A DNA stretch of 64,000 nucleotides. It comes from RUG11690 sp045616665 (GTDB taxonomy: Bacteria; Bacteroidota; Bacteroidia; Bacteroidales; WCHB1-69). Each line of letters opens with the position of its first letter. The stretch's first letter is position 1. Of the stretch, positions 44,863 to 52,874 are shown in pieces. The translations under genes were made by a program, and so were the position numbers. Under the pieces are notes generated by a model. It was not told the DNA's origin. It worked only from the letters and a program-made list of their open reading frames with translations, and made no database searches. The stretch covers positions 1 through 64,000 of the forward strand of contig JAZLHE010000056.1 of NCBI GenBank assembly GCA_045616665.1, in the 5' to 3' direction.

Positions 44863-45267
44863 CTATGCATTATTTCCACGTGCACTTATTTCCATTTTTT
44901 TGATTGAATAAGTTTTGTTTACAGTATTATCTATAATATTTTGGAAACTGTCAGCAATAGCTAATTGTTTTTCAGCTTCTGCCATATAAATGTCATATTC
45001 TGTCGTACCGACACCATATATATCAGCCATATCCATTTGATGATTTGCTTCCCTAACAGCAGACTCCATATCAATAGCTATAAGCCATTTTTCATCAAAT
45101 TCATAGGTGTAATCTTGCAAATTACTACATTTGACGATTTCAATTTTTCCATCATTGGAATTTTCTTCTAGATAATTTTTTACCATTTTTTTTGCCTTAG
45201 AAGCATCTGAACAGCTAACAAAAACAATTGCAATGGCAGCAAAACTCAATAACAGTATCTTTTTCAT
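44863..45267 (-). CDS. Small lipoprotein of unknown function
   Basis: This 134-residue predicted lipoprotein has the signal MKKILLLSFAAIAIVFVSC with the acceptor Cys at residue 19, then SDASKAKKMVKNYLEEN. The rest is helical and acidic, with a central stretch AEAEKQLAIADSFQNII, and has no recognised domain. The ATG at 45267 is preferred over a TTG two codons upstream. The minus-strand promoter TATTTTTG is at 45285-45292. It lies convergent with the GIY-YIG gene, within the segment bounded by the two TIR elements. Confidence 0.7.
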   Translation of the reverse strand: MKKILLLSFAAIAIVFVSCSDASKAKKMVKNYLEENSNDGKIEIVKCSNLQDYTYEFDEKWLIAIDMESAVREANHQMDMADIYGVGTTEYDIYMAEAEKQLAIADSFQNIIDNTVNKTYSIKKMEISARGNNA

Positions 45268-45284
45268 ACTCAACTATTTTTTTG

Positions 45285-45292
45285 CAAAAATA
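45285..45292 (-). promoter_or_regulatory. Promoter -7 element of the small lipoprotein gene
   Basis: The minus strand reads TATTTTTG 18 bases before the ATG at 45267. Confidence 0.55.
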
Positions 45293-45467
45293 CAAAAAAA
45301 CTAACAAATTTCACAACAAACGACAAAAAAAGAAAAAACAAATCAGAAAATTTTCATTTCCACAGAATTGAAATTTTCAACTTCCTCGCATAATCTTGCA
45401 TATTATTTGTTTCTGACAAAAGACAACATAAAGTGTTGATTACAAGCTTGTTGTTTAATGAACCAAA

Positions 45468-45666
45468 ATTATCCCTTTAAGTCTTGTAATGAGATTCCGC
45501 CTTCCGCTTCGCTTCAGCGGAATGGCGGTGAATTAGGCGGCTCCACTCACATACTTTTACCTCTTACGTTGCGCCGCCCCCTGACGTAGGTATGACTCGT
45601 CGCCATTCCGATGTTTCCAACGTATGGTGGAAACACCGGAATCTCAATATGCTTAAACGGGATAAT
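45468..45666. repeat. TIR repeat element, copy D
   Basis: This copy is nearly identical to copy C and in the same orientation, with the same ends starting ATTATCCCTTTAAG and finishing AAACGGGATAAT. The match runs on through the -7 region up to base 45698. Together, C and D form direct repeats around a segment of about 2.3 kb. Confidence 0.85.
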
Positions 45667-45698
45667 TCCGTGATTTTTTATATCTCAAAAATTTTGTA

Positions 45699-45706
45699 TA
45701 ACTTTG
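45699..45706 (+). promoter_or_regulatory. Putative promoter -7 element of miaB
   Basis: TAACTTTG lies only 4 bases before the miaB ATG. If it is used, the transcript would start at or inside the start codon and be leaderless. Confidence 0.45.
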
Positions 45707-45710
45707 CAAT

Positions 45711-47030
45711 ATGAAAAATTTATTTATCGAAACATACGGTTGTCAAATGAATGTTGCTGATAGTGAGGTGGTTGCATCTATCTTATCAGCAGAATACCAA
45801 ATTTGCGACAACATCAAGAACGCCGACCTCATCCTTTTAAACACTTGTTCTGTTCGCGATCACGCCGAACAGCGAATCAGAAAACGCCTTAACGAATTAG
45901 GAGCCCTGAAAAAGAAAAAGGCCGGACTTCAAATCGGTTTGCTCGGTTGCATGGCCGAGCGTGTCAAGGAAAAGCTGCTTCACGAAGAAACAGCATTGGA
46001 CTTCATCGCCGGACCCGACGCTTACCGCAGCCTGCCTGCTCTAATACAAGAATCTGCCTTTGGCAAAACCGCCTTCAATGTTTTGCTCTCCACCGAAGAA
46101 ACATACGACGACATTGAGCCCATTCGCTACGACACCAACGGCATTTCGGCATTTATCTCCATCATGCGCGGCTGTAACAATTTTTGCAGCTATTGCGTCG
46201 TGCCTTATACCCGCGGTCGCGAGCGCAGCCGCAGCTCTGAAACCATCATTCGCGAAGCACGGCAATTAATAGATCAAGGCTATAAGGAAATCACTTTGTT
46301 GGGACAGAATGTCAATTCATATTGCTCGAATGAAAACGGCGAAGTGGTCAATTTCGCCAAATTGCTCGAAAAAGTGGCCTTGCTTTCGCCGCAAGTACGT
46401 GTGCGTTTTGCTACCTCCCATCCCAAAGACATTTCCGATGAGCTCATCGAAACCATCGCCAAATACGACAACTGCTGCAAATACATTCATCTGCCCGTCC
46501 AGGCAGGAAGCAACGTGATGCTCAAACGGATGAATCGCGTCTATACCCGCGAATACTACCTGGAACGCATCGCCACCATCAAACGACTGATTCCCGATTG
46601 TGCCATTGCCACAGACATTATCGCCGGCTTCAGCGGCGAAACCGAAGAAGACCACCAGGCCACTTTGTCGCTGATGAAAGAGGTGGGCTACTGCGCCGCC
46701 TATATGTTCAAATACTCTGAACGCGACTGCACGATGGCTGCCAAACGCTTCCCCGACGACATTCCCGACGAGGTCAAGGGCCGCCGCCTGGAAGAAATCA
46801 TCGCACTGCAACAAGAGTTGTCATTGGCACACAACCAAAAAGACATAGGCAAAACTTTTGAAGTGCTGGTGGAAGGCGCCTCTAAACGCGATGCCAACGA
46901 ATATTTCGGTCGCAATAGTCAAAATAAAGTCATCATATTCCCTAAAGGAAATGCCCAAATCGGCAAATACGTAATGGTGACCGTGCAATCCTGCTCACCC
47001 GCTACGCTGAAAGGCGTTTTGGCCAAATAA
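45711..47030 (+). CDS. miaB: tRNA-2-methylthio-N6-dimethylallyladenosine synthase
   Basis: This 439-residue radical-SAM enzyme adds the methylthio group to i6A37 of tRNAs that read UNN codons. The N-terminal MTTase domain has its cluster Cys in YGCQMNVADSE (residue 10), LNTCSVRDHAEQR and LLGCMAERVK. The radical-SAM CxxxCxxC is CNNFCSYC near residue 155, followed by VPYTRGRERSR. A C-terminal TRAM domain (FEVLVEGASKR...) is present. The first ATG is needed to keep Cys10. The next gene starts 8 bases downstream, so they are cotranscribed. The promoter lies at the edge of TIR element D. Confidence 0.95.
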   Translation: MKNLFIETYGCQMNVADSEVVASILSAEYQICDNIKNADLILLNTCSVRDHAEQRIRKRLNELGALKKKKAGLQIGLLGCMAERVKEKLLHEETALDFIAGPDAYRSLPALIQESAFGKTAFNVLLSTEETYDDIEPIRYDTNGISAFISIMRGCNNFCSYCVVPYTRGRERSRSSETIIREARQLIDQGYKEITLLGQNVNSYCSNENGEVVNFAKLLEKVALLSPQVRVRFATSHPKDISDELIETIAKYDNCCKYIHLPVQAGSNVMLKRMNRVYTREYYLERIATIKRLIPDCAIATDIIAGFSGETEEDHQATLSLMKEVGYCAAYMFKYSERDCTMAAKRFPDDIPDEVKGRRLEEIIALQQELSLAHNQKDIGKTFEVLVEGASKRDANEYFGRNSQNKVIIFPKGNAQIGKYVMVTVQSCSPATLKGVLAK

Positions 47031-47038
47031 AACAAGCT

Positions 47039-48265
47039 ATGCTGCTCATCCTGTCACCCCAAAATTCACCCCGACTTGACTATGTTTGCCACGTCATTTT
47101 CAAGCTGATACTGAATTTGGATTATGCCATTACACAGAATGAGCAAACTTACCAGCAACACCAGGATCTTAAATTACGCTACCTTCCAAAGTCCAATATC
47201 CTGTTTGAAAATGACATCTGCCCGCAGGATGAAACTCTGCTTTTGCAGGACAAACCGGCCCTGGCATTTTTCCTGTTAAGCAATTACGAAGAATACCTCC
47301 CCGACTGCCCCCGCGACCAACATGGAAGAATCATTCACGAAAAATCTTTTGTAGTCAGGCACAAGCTGCACAACCAAGCCGTTGTTCACCGTATTGCACT
47401 GAAATACAAAGAAATACTTGCAAAGCAAAAGGCTTCTTTTCAATGGAAAGAACGAAAATATAAGTTTATTCCCACCTTTGACGTGGATATTGCTTACGCA
47501 TTCAAAGGCAAGAGTTTCGGGCATTTTTGCGGTGCATTGTTCAAATCACTGCTGAAAGGCAAAATTCAAAATGCCAAAAACATCCTCAAGGCTAAATTTG
47601 ACAAAAATTTTGATGATCCTTACGATTTGTATGATGCGGAAAAAGAACTCTGCATCCGGCATCAACTCAAACCCACCTACTTTGTCCTTACTTCCAGACG
47701 CAGCCAGTACGACCGTAACATATCTCCACAAACATCTGCTTTTGATCAGTTGATTCATCAATTGCAATCCTTTGCCAATATCGGTTTGCACACATCATAT
47801 TATGCTGAAAATCTGAATGAGATTCTTCATCAGAAAAAAATATTGGAAATCAAAACGCAAAAACGCATTTTTTCATCACGGCAGCATTTTTTGAAGGAAA
47901 AAATGCCACAAACCTTCCAAAATCTGCATGCCGCCGGCATTACGGACGACTACAGTCTCGGCTTTTACGACCGCATCGGTTTCCGCAACGGAATGTCCAT
48001 TCCATTTCCCTTTTTCGACCTGAAAAAGGGAGAAAAGACAAAACTCATCCTTCATCCCTTGTTATTTATGGATTCCGCCGCCATCCGGTCCGATTTTTCG
48101 GAAAAAACATATTGGAATGACTTGCAATCCCTTATTCAAGAAGTGCAACTGGTTCAAGGAGAGATGATTGCCCTTTGGCATAACAACTTTATGCCCAAAG
48201 GTTCAAAAGAAGAGGCATTGTTCAAAGCCAGTTTCAATAAAATGGCCCAAGGCACCCTTATTTAG
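47039..48265 (+). CDS. Polysaccharide deacetylase-like protein (DUF7033 type)
   Basis: This 408-residue cytosolic protein has an N-terminal DUF7033-like part (residues 1-140, with FFLLSNYEEYLPDC) and a deacetylase (NodB-like) barrel. The barrel has metal-site Asp in FIPTFDVDIAYAFKGK near residue 140, NIGLHTSYYAEN near 245 and SRQHFLKEKMPQTFQNLHAA near 280, then TDDYSLGFYDRIGFRNG. Relatives are common in Bacteroidetes surface-glycan loci, but the substrate is not known. It is translated right after miaB. Its last 8 bases overlap the end of the convergent M64 gene, so the two transcripts are antisense at their tails. Confidence 0.78.
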   Translation: MLLILSPQNSPRLDYVCHVIFKLILNLDYAITQNEQTYQQHQDLKLRYLPKSNILFENDICPQDETLLLQDKPALAFFLLSNYEEYLPDCPRDQHGRIIHEKSFVVRHKLHNQAVVHRIALKYKEILAKQKASFQWKERKYKFIPTFDVDIAYAFKGKSFGHFCGALFKSLLKGKIQNAKNILKAKFDKNFDDPYDLYDAEKELCIRHQLKPTYFVLTSRRSQYDRNISPQTSAFDQLIHQLQSFANIGLHTSYYAENLNEILHQKKILEIKTQKRIFSSRQHFLKEKMPQTFQNLHAAGITDDYSLGFYDRIGFRNGMSIPFPFFDLKKGEKTKLILHPLLFMDSAAIRSDFSEKTYWNDLQSLIQEVQLVQGEMIALWHNNFMPKGSKEEALFKASFNKMAQGTLI

Positions 48266-49529
48266 AATAGTACAAAATTGCGTCTTCGAGAGCATCCAGA
48301 CAAACCGGACAATAATGATTATAGACAATCTGGTGCATCGTACAATGCATAGACGGACGGAAAACGCCTTCCGCCACATAGCCGCCACCTTCAAAAACGC
48401 CTAATTTTTCCTTATATTCCTCTATTGCGGGAGTAGGAATCGGCATACCCGGTTCAATCATATATTTCCATTTGGCATCAAAATCCACCAAAGTCGTTAA
48501 ATTGGGCTCGATAGGTTCTACATCTTCGGGATAAAAATCGCGAGTGGAAACTTCAGACTGATAATATTCATCGCCCAAACCACCAATCAAATGGCCCATT
48601 TCGTGTACGATGACATAATCTGAATGTTCGCCTTCATTATTCACCGTACAATAATAATTATAGATGCCGCCACCGCCATATTTCTTGCTGTTGCAAATCA
48701 AAATAATGAAATCGTATGGAGCGTCATCAGCGATAGCGTGCATTTTCCACACGTTCAGACACATCAGATAGCGGTCGAGGTCAATGACATTGTAACTGCA
48801 ATTTAAAAGTGTTTTCTTGAAAATCTTAGCATTGGGATCCGTAATGCCGGACTCCTCCGAATAACCTTCAATAGCCCTGATATTCACGTGGTCGGCCATT
48901 TCCTTGTAGGGAGAGCACTCCATAATGTGTTTCGTGAAGCGCTTGAAATCCGCCATCATCTCCTTCTTGTCGTCCTTGGTATAGCCATCAGGAATAAACA
49001 AAATGTCGATGGCGTCGCGGGAATCGGCGGCAACATGCAAATTCTTGACTTTATACTCCTTCTTCATCGGTTGGCAGGCCGTACTTTGCGGGTCAAACGA
49101 ACCCTGGAACAATTCGGTGGGACGATTGTGACGGTCGAAACCCGTAAATTTGTATTTCACCAACATCTTGGGCATAGGGAAACGCACACATTCCTCAAAA
49201 GCGGCCACTTCCTTTTCGCCGCGCTCCGTAGTACGATACTCATAAAACAGACAGTCGCTGCTACGACTATAAATCAACTTGCCGGATAACGCGTCAAAAA
49301 CCTCGAACATCAGGGTCCCGTGACGCTCAAACTCTACCAAATGGGATACGGTACCCGTCCATTGTTCACCCACATAATAATTCTCGATTTCAATTTTCTC
49401 GCTCTTACTATTTCCAATATGTTTGTAATCAATACGCACGGTCTTGTTTTCAAAATAGTAATCAAAATTCTGAGCAAACAAGCCCATTGTCATTACAAGA
49501 AGGGCCAAAGTAACAAATATTTTACGCAT
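48258..49529 (-). CDS. M64 family (IgA peptidase-like) metallopeptidase
   Basis: This 423-residue secreted protein has the signal MRKIFVTLALLVMTMGLFAQ (start at 49529). An N-terminal beta domain covers about 20-150, and the M64 catalytic domain follows with DILFIPDGYTKDDKKEM near 180. The zinc motif HEMGH has H309, E310 and H313, followed by LIGGLGDEYY, which supplies the further ligand region. Named for IgA cleavage in the type enzyme, the Bacteroidetes members' substrates are unknown. No T9SS tail is present. It is the third gene of the aminotransferase/L,D-transpeptidase operon; its start is 1 base after the transpeptidase stop. Confidence 0.9.
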   Translation of the reverse strand: MRKIFVTLALLVMTMGLFAQNFDYYFENKTVRIDYKHIGNSKSEKIEIENYYVGEQWTGTVSHLVEFERHGTLMFEVFDALSGKLIYSRSSDCLFYEYRTTERGEKEVAAFEECVRFPMPKMLVKYKFTGFDRHNRPTELFQGSFDPQSTACQPMKKEYKVKNLHVAADSRDAIDILFIPDGYTKDDKKEMMADFKRFTKHIMECSPYKEMADHVNIRAIEGYSEESGITDPNAKIFKKTLLNCSYNVIDLDRYLMCLNVWKMHAIADDAPYDFIILICNSKKYGGGGIYNYYCTVNNEGEHSDYVIVHEMGHLIGGLGDEYYQSEVSTRDFYPEDVEPIEPNLTTLVDFDAKWKYMIEPGMPIPTPAIEEYKEKLGVFEGGGYVAEGVFRPSMHCTMHQIVYNHYCPVCLDALEDAILYYSK

Positions 49530-49530
49530 T

Positions 49531-51378
49531 TTATTGATTTTTAATAAGATAATTAATATTTTCGTCTTTATAATAAACATCATCCCGATATTGAATATAA
49601 TCATTATCTCCTACGAAACAAGTGTAATATTCAATATAGAGAGGCATTGTGTTTTCCAAATGAATAGAAGTGGGACGGGTTTTCCTGTAAAAATGCTTTT
49701 TTTCAGCGGACAGATTTTGATAATATTTTTCCTCCCTTTCCTCTTTATTTTTCAAGAATTCCTCGCCGTCCTCGGTCGTGGGCGCATTGCCCACGATAAT
49801 GCCCAACTCTTCGATTCTCTGTTCATCAAATTCATTCATCTCATAAATAATCGCCGCTAAATCGAAAGGATTTTCCACCCTGACACAACCGTGACTGATG
49901 GCGCGTTTACGCCGCTTAAACGCAGACTTATTATTGGTGTCGTGCAAATATACGGATTCCGAATTTGCAAAGTCAAATTTCACTAATCCCAAAGCATTAT
50001 ATTTTCCCGAAGATTGAATCAAGCGATAAGGAATATTTCTTCGATTGACTTTATGCCAATCGATAGAATCGGGAATTATATTTTTTTTACTTTTTGCTTG
50101 AATAACATATAGATGTTCCTTATTGATAACGGCGGTATTGCTCTTCAACAACTTCGGATAATATTCATCTTTGAGAATAGAATACGGTATATTCCATTCT
50201 GGATTGAGCACAATACGGGTGATTTCGCTGGCCAGGAGCGGCGTTTCGGACTTAAACGGGCGGATGAGCCCGTTTTTATAGCGTTCGTCGTCTCCTTTCG
50301 GATCTTGAGATTTCCCGCAACAGACATTGGTCGTCAAAACCTTTGCGCCCTGACGAAAAACACTGAGCGAAAAATCTGGCAGATTGACAGCGATATAGTC
50401 TTCGCCTTTCTGAGGCAGCACCTTCCATCTGAGACGTTCCATATTGACCGATAGTTTGTCGATATAGTACGAAATCGGGCGATTGAGTTTCTCAACCGTT
50501 TCCACATCCAAATGGGGACTTTCCGGAATGGCATTATTGACTCTGAACAGGTTGACCGCCGCCATTACCGCCTCGGTCAAGGTATCCGTATGCTCAAAAT
50601 CCTGTGGCAGTTCCCCTGTTAATTGAAGACGTTGACATAACAAAAGAATCATTTTGTCCTTCTGATTCAAGGATAAATTTTTGGCTTCCAAAGGTTCGAA
50701 AAGCGAATCTTTAAGCGGATAAAGACGCAACAATTCCTGTCTCAGGCGCAGGTAAGCCGAATCTTGTGACGCCATCGCGGTCAGAGTCGGGGTCAATGCC
50801 GTCCATTGGTGCAGCAATCCGACCACAAATGCCGAATCGGCAGTTTGGATTTGATTAAACCATTTGTCGCCATTTACCAGTTTCGGATCAGTCGCGCCAA
50901 ATTGAAGGGCACTGGCATAACGTATATACGAGGTAGTCAACTGTTTTTCAAGATGGAACAACGCAGGATATAAAGTTTCAGCAGAATTATGCACCTTATG
51001 ATTTTTCAGCAGATTGATACAAGAATCAAGTTCTTCATGATAAAAAAAAGATGACGGCAAGCCGTGTGTATAAGAGTCTGATAGAAAAAGAAACAAGGTG
51101 TCGATTTTATGTTCCTGCAATCCGTTTAAGGTCCACAGCGGCTCATAACCGCGCTGCTGATAGAATTGCTTAACGGCATTGCCAAAAAGCATAAAGTCGG
51201 AAGACAAGGCGTTGATCTCCCGACTGAAATATTGTTGATAATCCTTCTTATTGAACGAAGAGTATTCATCGAACCAATGCGGCACAGGTTCCACCTCCGT
51301 AGTCTTGGTTTTACAAGATAATAAAAGCAAGAGGAAAAGTGCGACGGCAAACTTTTCCCAGAAGGATTTTTTGATCAT
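49531..51378 (-). CDS. L,D-transpeptidase, YcbB/LdtD-like lipoprotein
   Basis: This 615-residue enzyme forms 3-3 cross-links in peptidoglycan or joins proteins to it. The lipoprotein-type signal ends LLLLLSC near residue 22. A scaffold domain with a peptidoglycan-binding helix bundle follows, as in YcbB. The YkuD catalytic domain (about 310-530) has KRAISHGCVRVENPFDL with H496 and catalytic C498. The gene starts inside the stop codon of the aminotransferase gene (TAATG), so translation is coupled. Its stop codon is 1 base from the M64 start. Function is well supported; substrate preference is not. Confidence 0.9.
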   Translation of the reverse strand: MIKKSFWEKFAVALFLLLLLSCKTKTTEVEPVPHWFDEYSSFNKKDYQQYFSREINALSSDFMLFGNAVKQFYQQRGYEPLWTLNGLQEHKIDTLFLFLSDSYTHGLPSSFFYHEELDSCINLLKNHKVHNSAETLYPALFHLEKQLTTSYIRYASALQFGATDPKLVNGDKWFNQIQTADSAFVVGLLHQWTALTPTLTAMASQDSAYLRLRQELLRLYPLKDSLFEPLEAKNLSLNQKDKMILLLCQRLQLTGELPQDFEHTDTLTEAVMAAVNLFRVNNAIPESPHLDVETVEKLNRPISYYIDKLSVNMERLRWKVLPQKGEDYIAVNLPDFSLSVFRQGAKVLTTNVCCGKSQDPKGDDERYKNGLIRPFKSETPLLASEITRIVLNPEWNIPYSILKDEYYPKLLKSNTAVINKEHLYVIQAKSKKNIIPDSIDWHKVNRRNIPYRLIQSSGKYNALGLVKFDFANSESVYLHDTNNKSAFKRRKRAISHGCVRVENPFDLAAIIYEMNEFDEQRIEELGIIVGNAPTTEDGEEFLKNKEEREEKYYQNLSAEKKHFYRKTRPTSIHLENTMPLYIEYYTCFVGDNDYIQYRDDVYYKDENINYLIKNQ

Positions 51379-52682
51379 TAATGATTTGCTTTGAATGCTT
51401 TTAATCTTTCTTCAAGCGCAGGGAATTGATTTCTGTTGACCAAAGAAACGCAGGCACGGAGACCTTCGGTTCTTTCGCTGCCCGTAATAGACAAAGCAAT
51501 GGCGCTGATACCATAGTACAGAAATTCCTTCAGTAGTTGTTCGCCGCTCATACCGGGGTATGCCAGCGTAAAATAGAAACCGTCAGCCAAAGGCATGTCG
51601 CCATCCTTATCGTAAACAATCACGAAGCCGTTGTCGAGGAACATCTTCTTCATGATAGCGGCTTTTTCAGCATACTCTTTTACATCGTCCAAATAATTGT
51701 AAGTGCCGTTATTGCAAGCTTTCAGGATAGCAGCCAAGGCATATTGAGCTGAATGTGAAGTACCTGAACTGATAGCATAAACGGTTCCATAAATGATGGC
51801 CCTGCCCAATTTCGGGGTTCCGAAATAAGGAACGAGATCTGGAAATTCGCTGTTATACAATTTGTTGGACAAAATCAGCAAAGCGATACGTTCACCGGCA
51901 TAACTAAAGGCCTTGGAACCGGAAATCATCAATGCGTAATTGTCGGTGTATTTGCCAACGGAAGGCTGGAACACACCGGGTTTGGAAATATCGCGACGGA
52001 AATCCATACCGAAATAGGCAAGGTCCTCGAAAACGAAAACGTCATACTTGTTGGCCATTTCGCCGATAATCTGCAATTCCTCTTCCGTCAAGCAAACCCA
52101 AGAAGGATTATTAGGATTGGAATACATAATAGAATGGATATTTCCGTTTTTGAGATAGCTTTCGAGTTTGTCTCTCAACTTGGCACCACGATAATTATAG
52201 ACATCAAAGGTTTCATATTTGAATCCCATCACGCGGTGCTGCTGTTTTTGCACTGGGAAACCGGGATCGATGAACAACGTGGTGTCGCGTTCCTTGCGGG
52301 CACGAACAAAGGTCATAAAGCCGGCCATACCGCCCATCATCGAACCGACTGTGGGAATACAGCAGGCAGGATCCACATCCAGATCAATAAAGTTCTTCAC
52401 GAACTTGGCAGCTTCCTCTTTCAATTCTACCGTACCATCGATATCGGGATAAATAGCGGCCACGCCGTCCTGCAAGGCCTTGATTTGGGCATCAACACCA
52501 ATTTGGCAAGCAGGAAGACCCGGAATGCCCATTTCCATTCTCACGAATTTCTCGCCACTGGCGCTCTCGATATCGTTAATCAAACGTTTAATTTCACGAA
52601 TAGAGGCTTTACCGACTTCATTAATGCCACTACCGGCCACAATTTTGTCAACAATTTCTGCTGGGATGGGAGTATTTTTCAT
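51378..52682 (-). CDS. Class I/II PLP-dependent aminotransferase
   Basis: This 434-residue cytosolic fold-type I enzyme has GIPGLPACQIG near residue 53, the SNPNNPSWVC substrate/PLP block near 190 and VFEDLAYFGMD. The Schiff-base lysine is K257 in SGSKAFSYAGERIAL. Relatives are listed as aspartate-type aminotransferases, but the amino-acid specificity cannot be read. The promoter is a minus-strand TATCTTTG at 52732-52739. It is the first gene of an operon with the L,D-transpeptidase and the M64 peptidase, an unexpected grouping that hints at a cell-wall amino-acid role. Confidence 0.88.
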   Translation of the reverse strand: MKNTPIPAEIVDKIVAGSGINEVGKASIREIKRLINDIESASGEKFVRMEMGIPGLPACQIGVDAQIKALQDGVAAIYPDIDGTVELKEEAAKFVKNFIDLDVDPACCIPTVGSMMGGMAGFMTFVRARKERDTTLFIDPGFPVQKQQHRVMGFKYETFDVYNYRGAKLRDKLESYLKNGNIHSIMYSNPNNPSWVCLTEEELQIIGEMANKYDVFVFEDLAYFGMDFRRDISKPGVFQPSVGKYTDNYALMISGSKAFSYAGERIALLILSNKLYNSEFPDLVPYFGTPKLGRAIIYGTVYAISSGTSHSAQYALAAILKACNNGTYNYLDDVKEYAEKAAIMKKMFLDNGFVIVYDKDGDMPLADGFYFTLAYPGMSGEQLLKEFLYYGISAIALSITGSERTEGLRACVSLVNRNQFPALEERLKAFKANH

Positions 52683-52731
52683 TATGCAAGTTTTTATGAA
52701 TAATAATATTAAGGTCTCAACAAATTTGGAG

Positions 52732-52739
52732 CAAAGATA
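52732..52739 (-). promoter_or_regulatory. Promoter -7 element of the aminotransferase operon
   Basis: The minus strand reads TATCTTTG 50 bases before the start at 52682. The rest of the 190-base gap to 52874 shows no gene or clear terminator. Confidence 0.55.
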
Positions 52740-52874
52740 CTAAATTTTTTGATTAGTTCAACAAATTAAAAATGATTACTTGATTTATATCATCAATAGA
52801 AAAAAACAAGCATAGTCTCAGTTGTTTTGAACCAAGAAACATCATTTTTCTAAGGGAAAGAATATCTAATTGGC

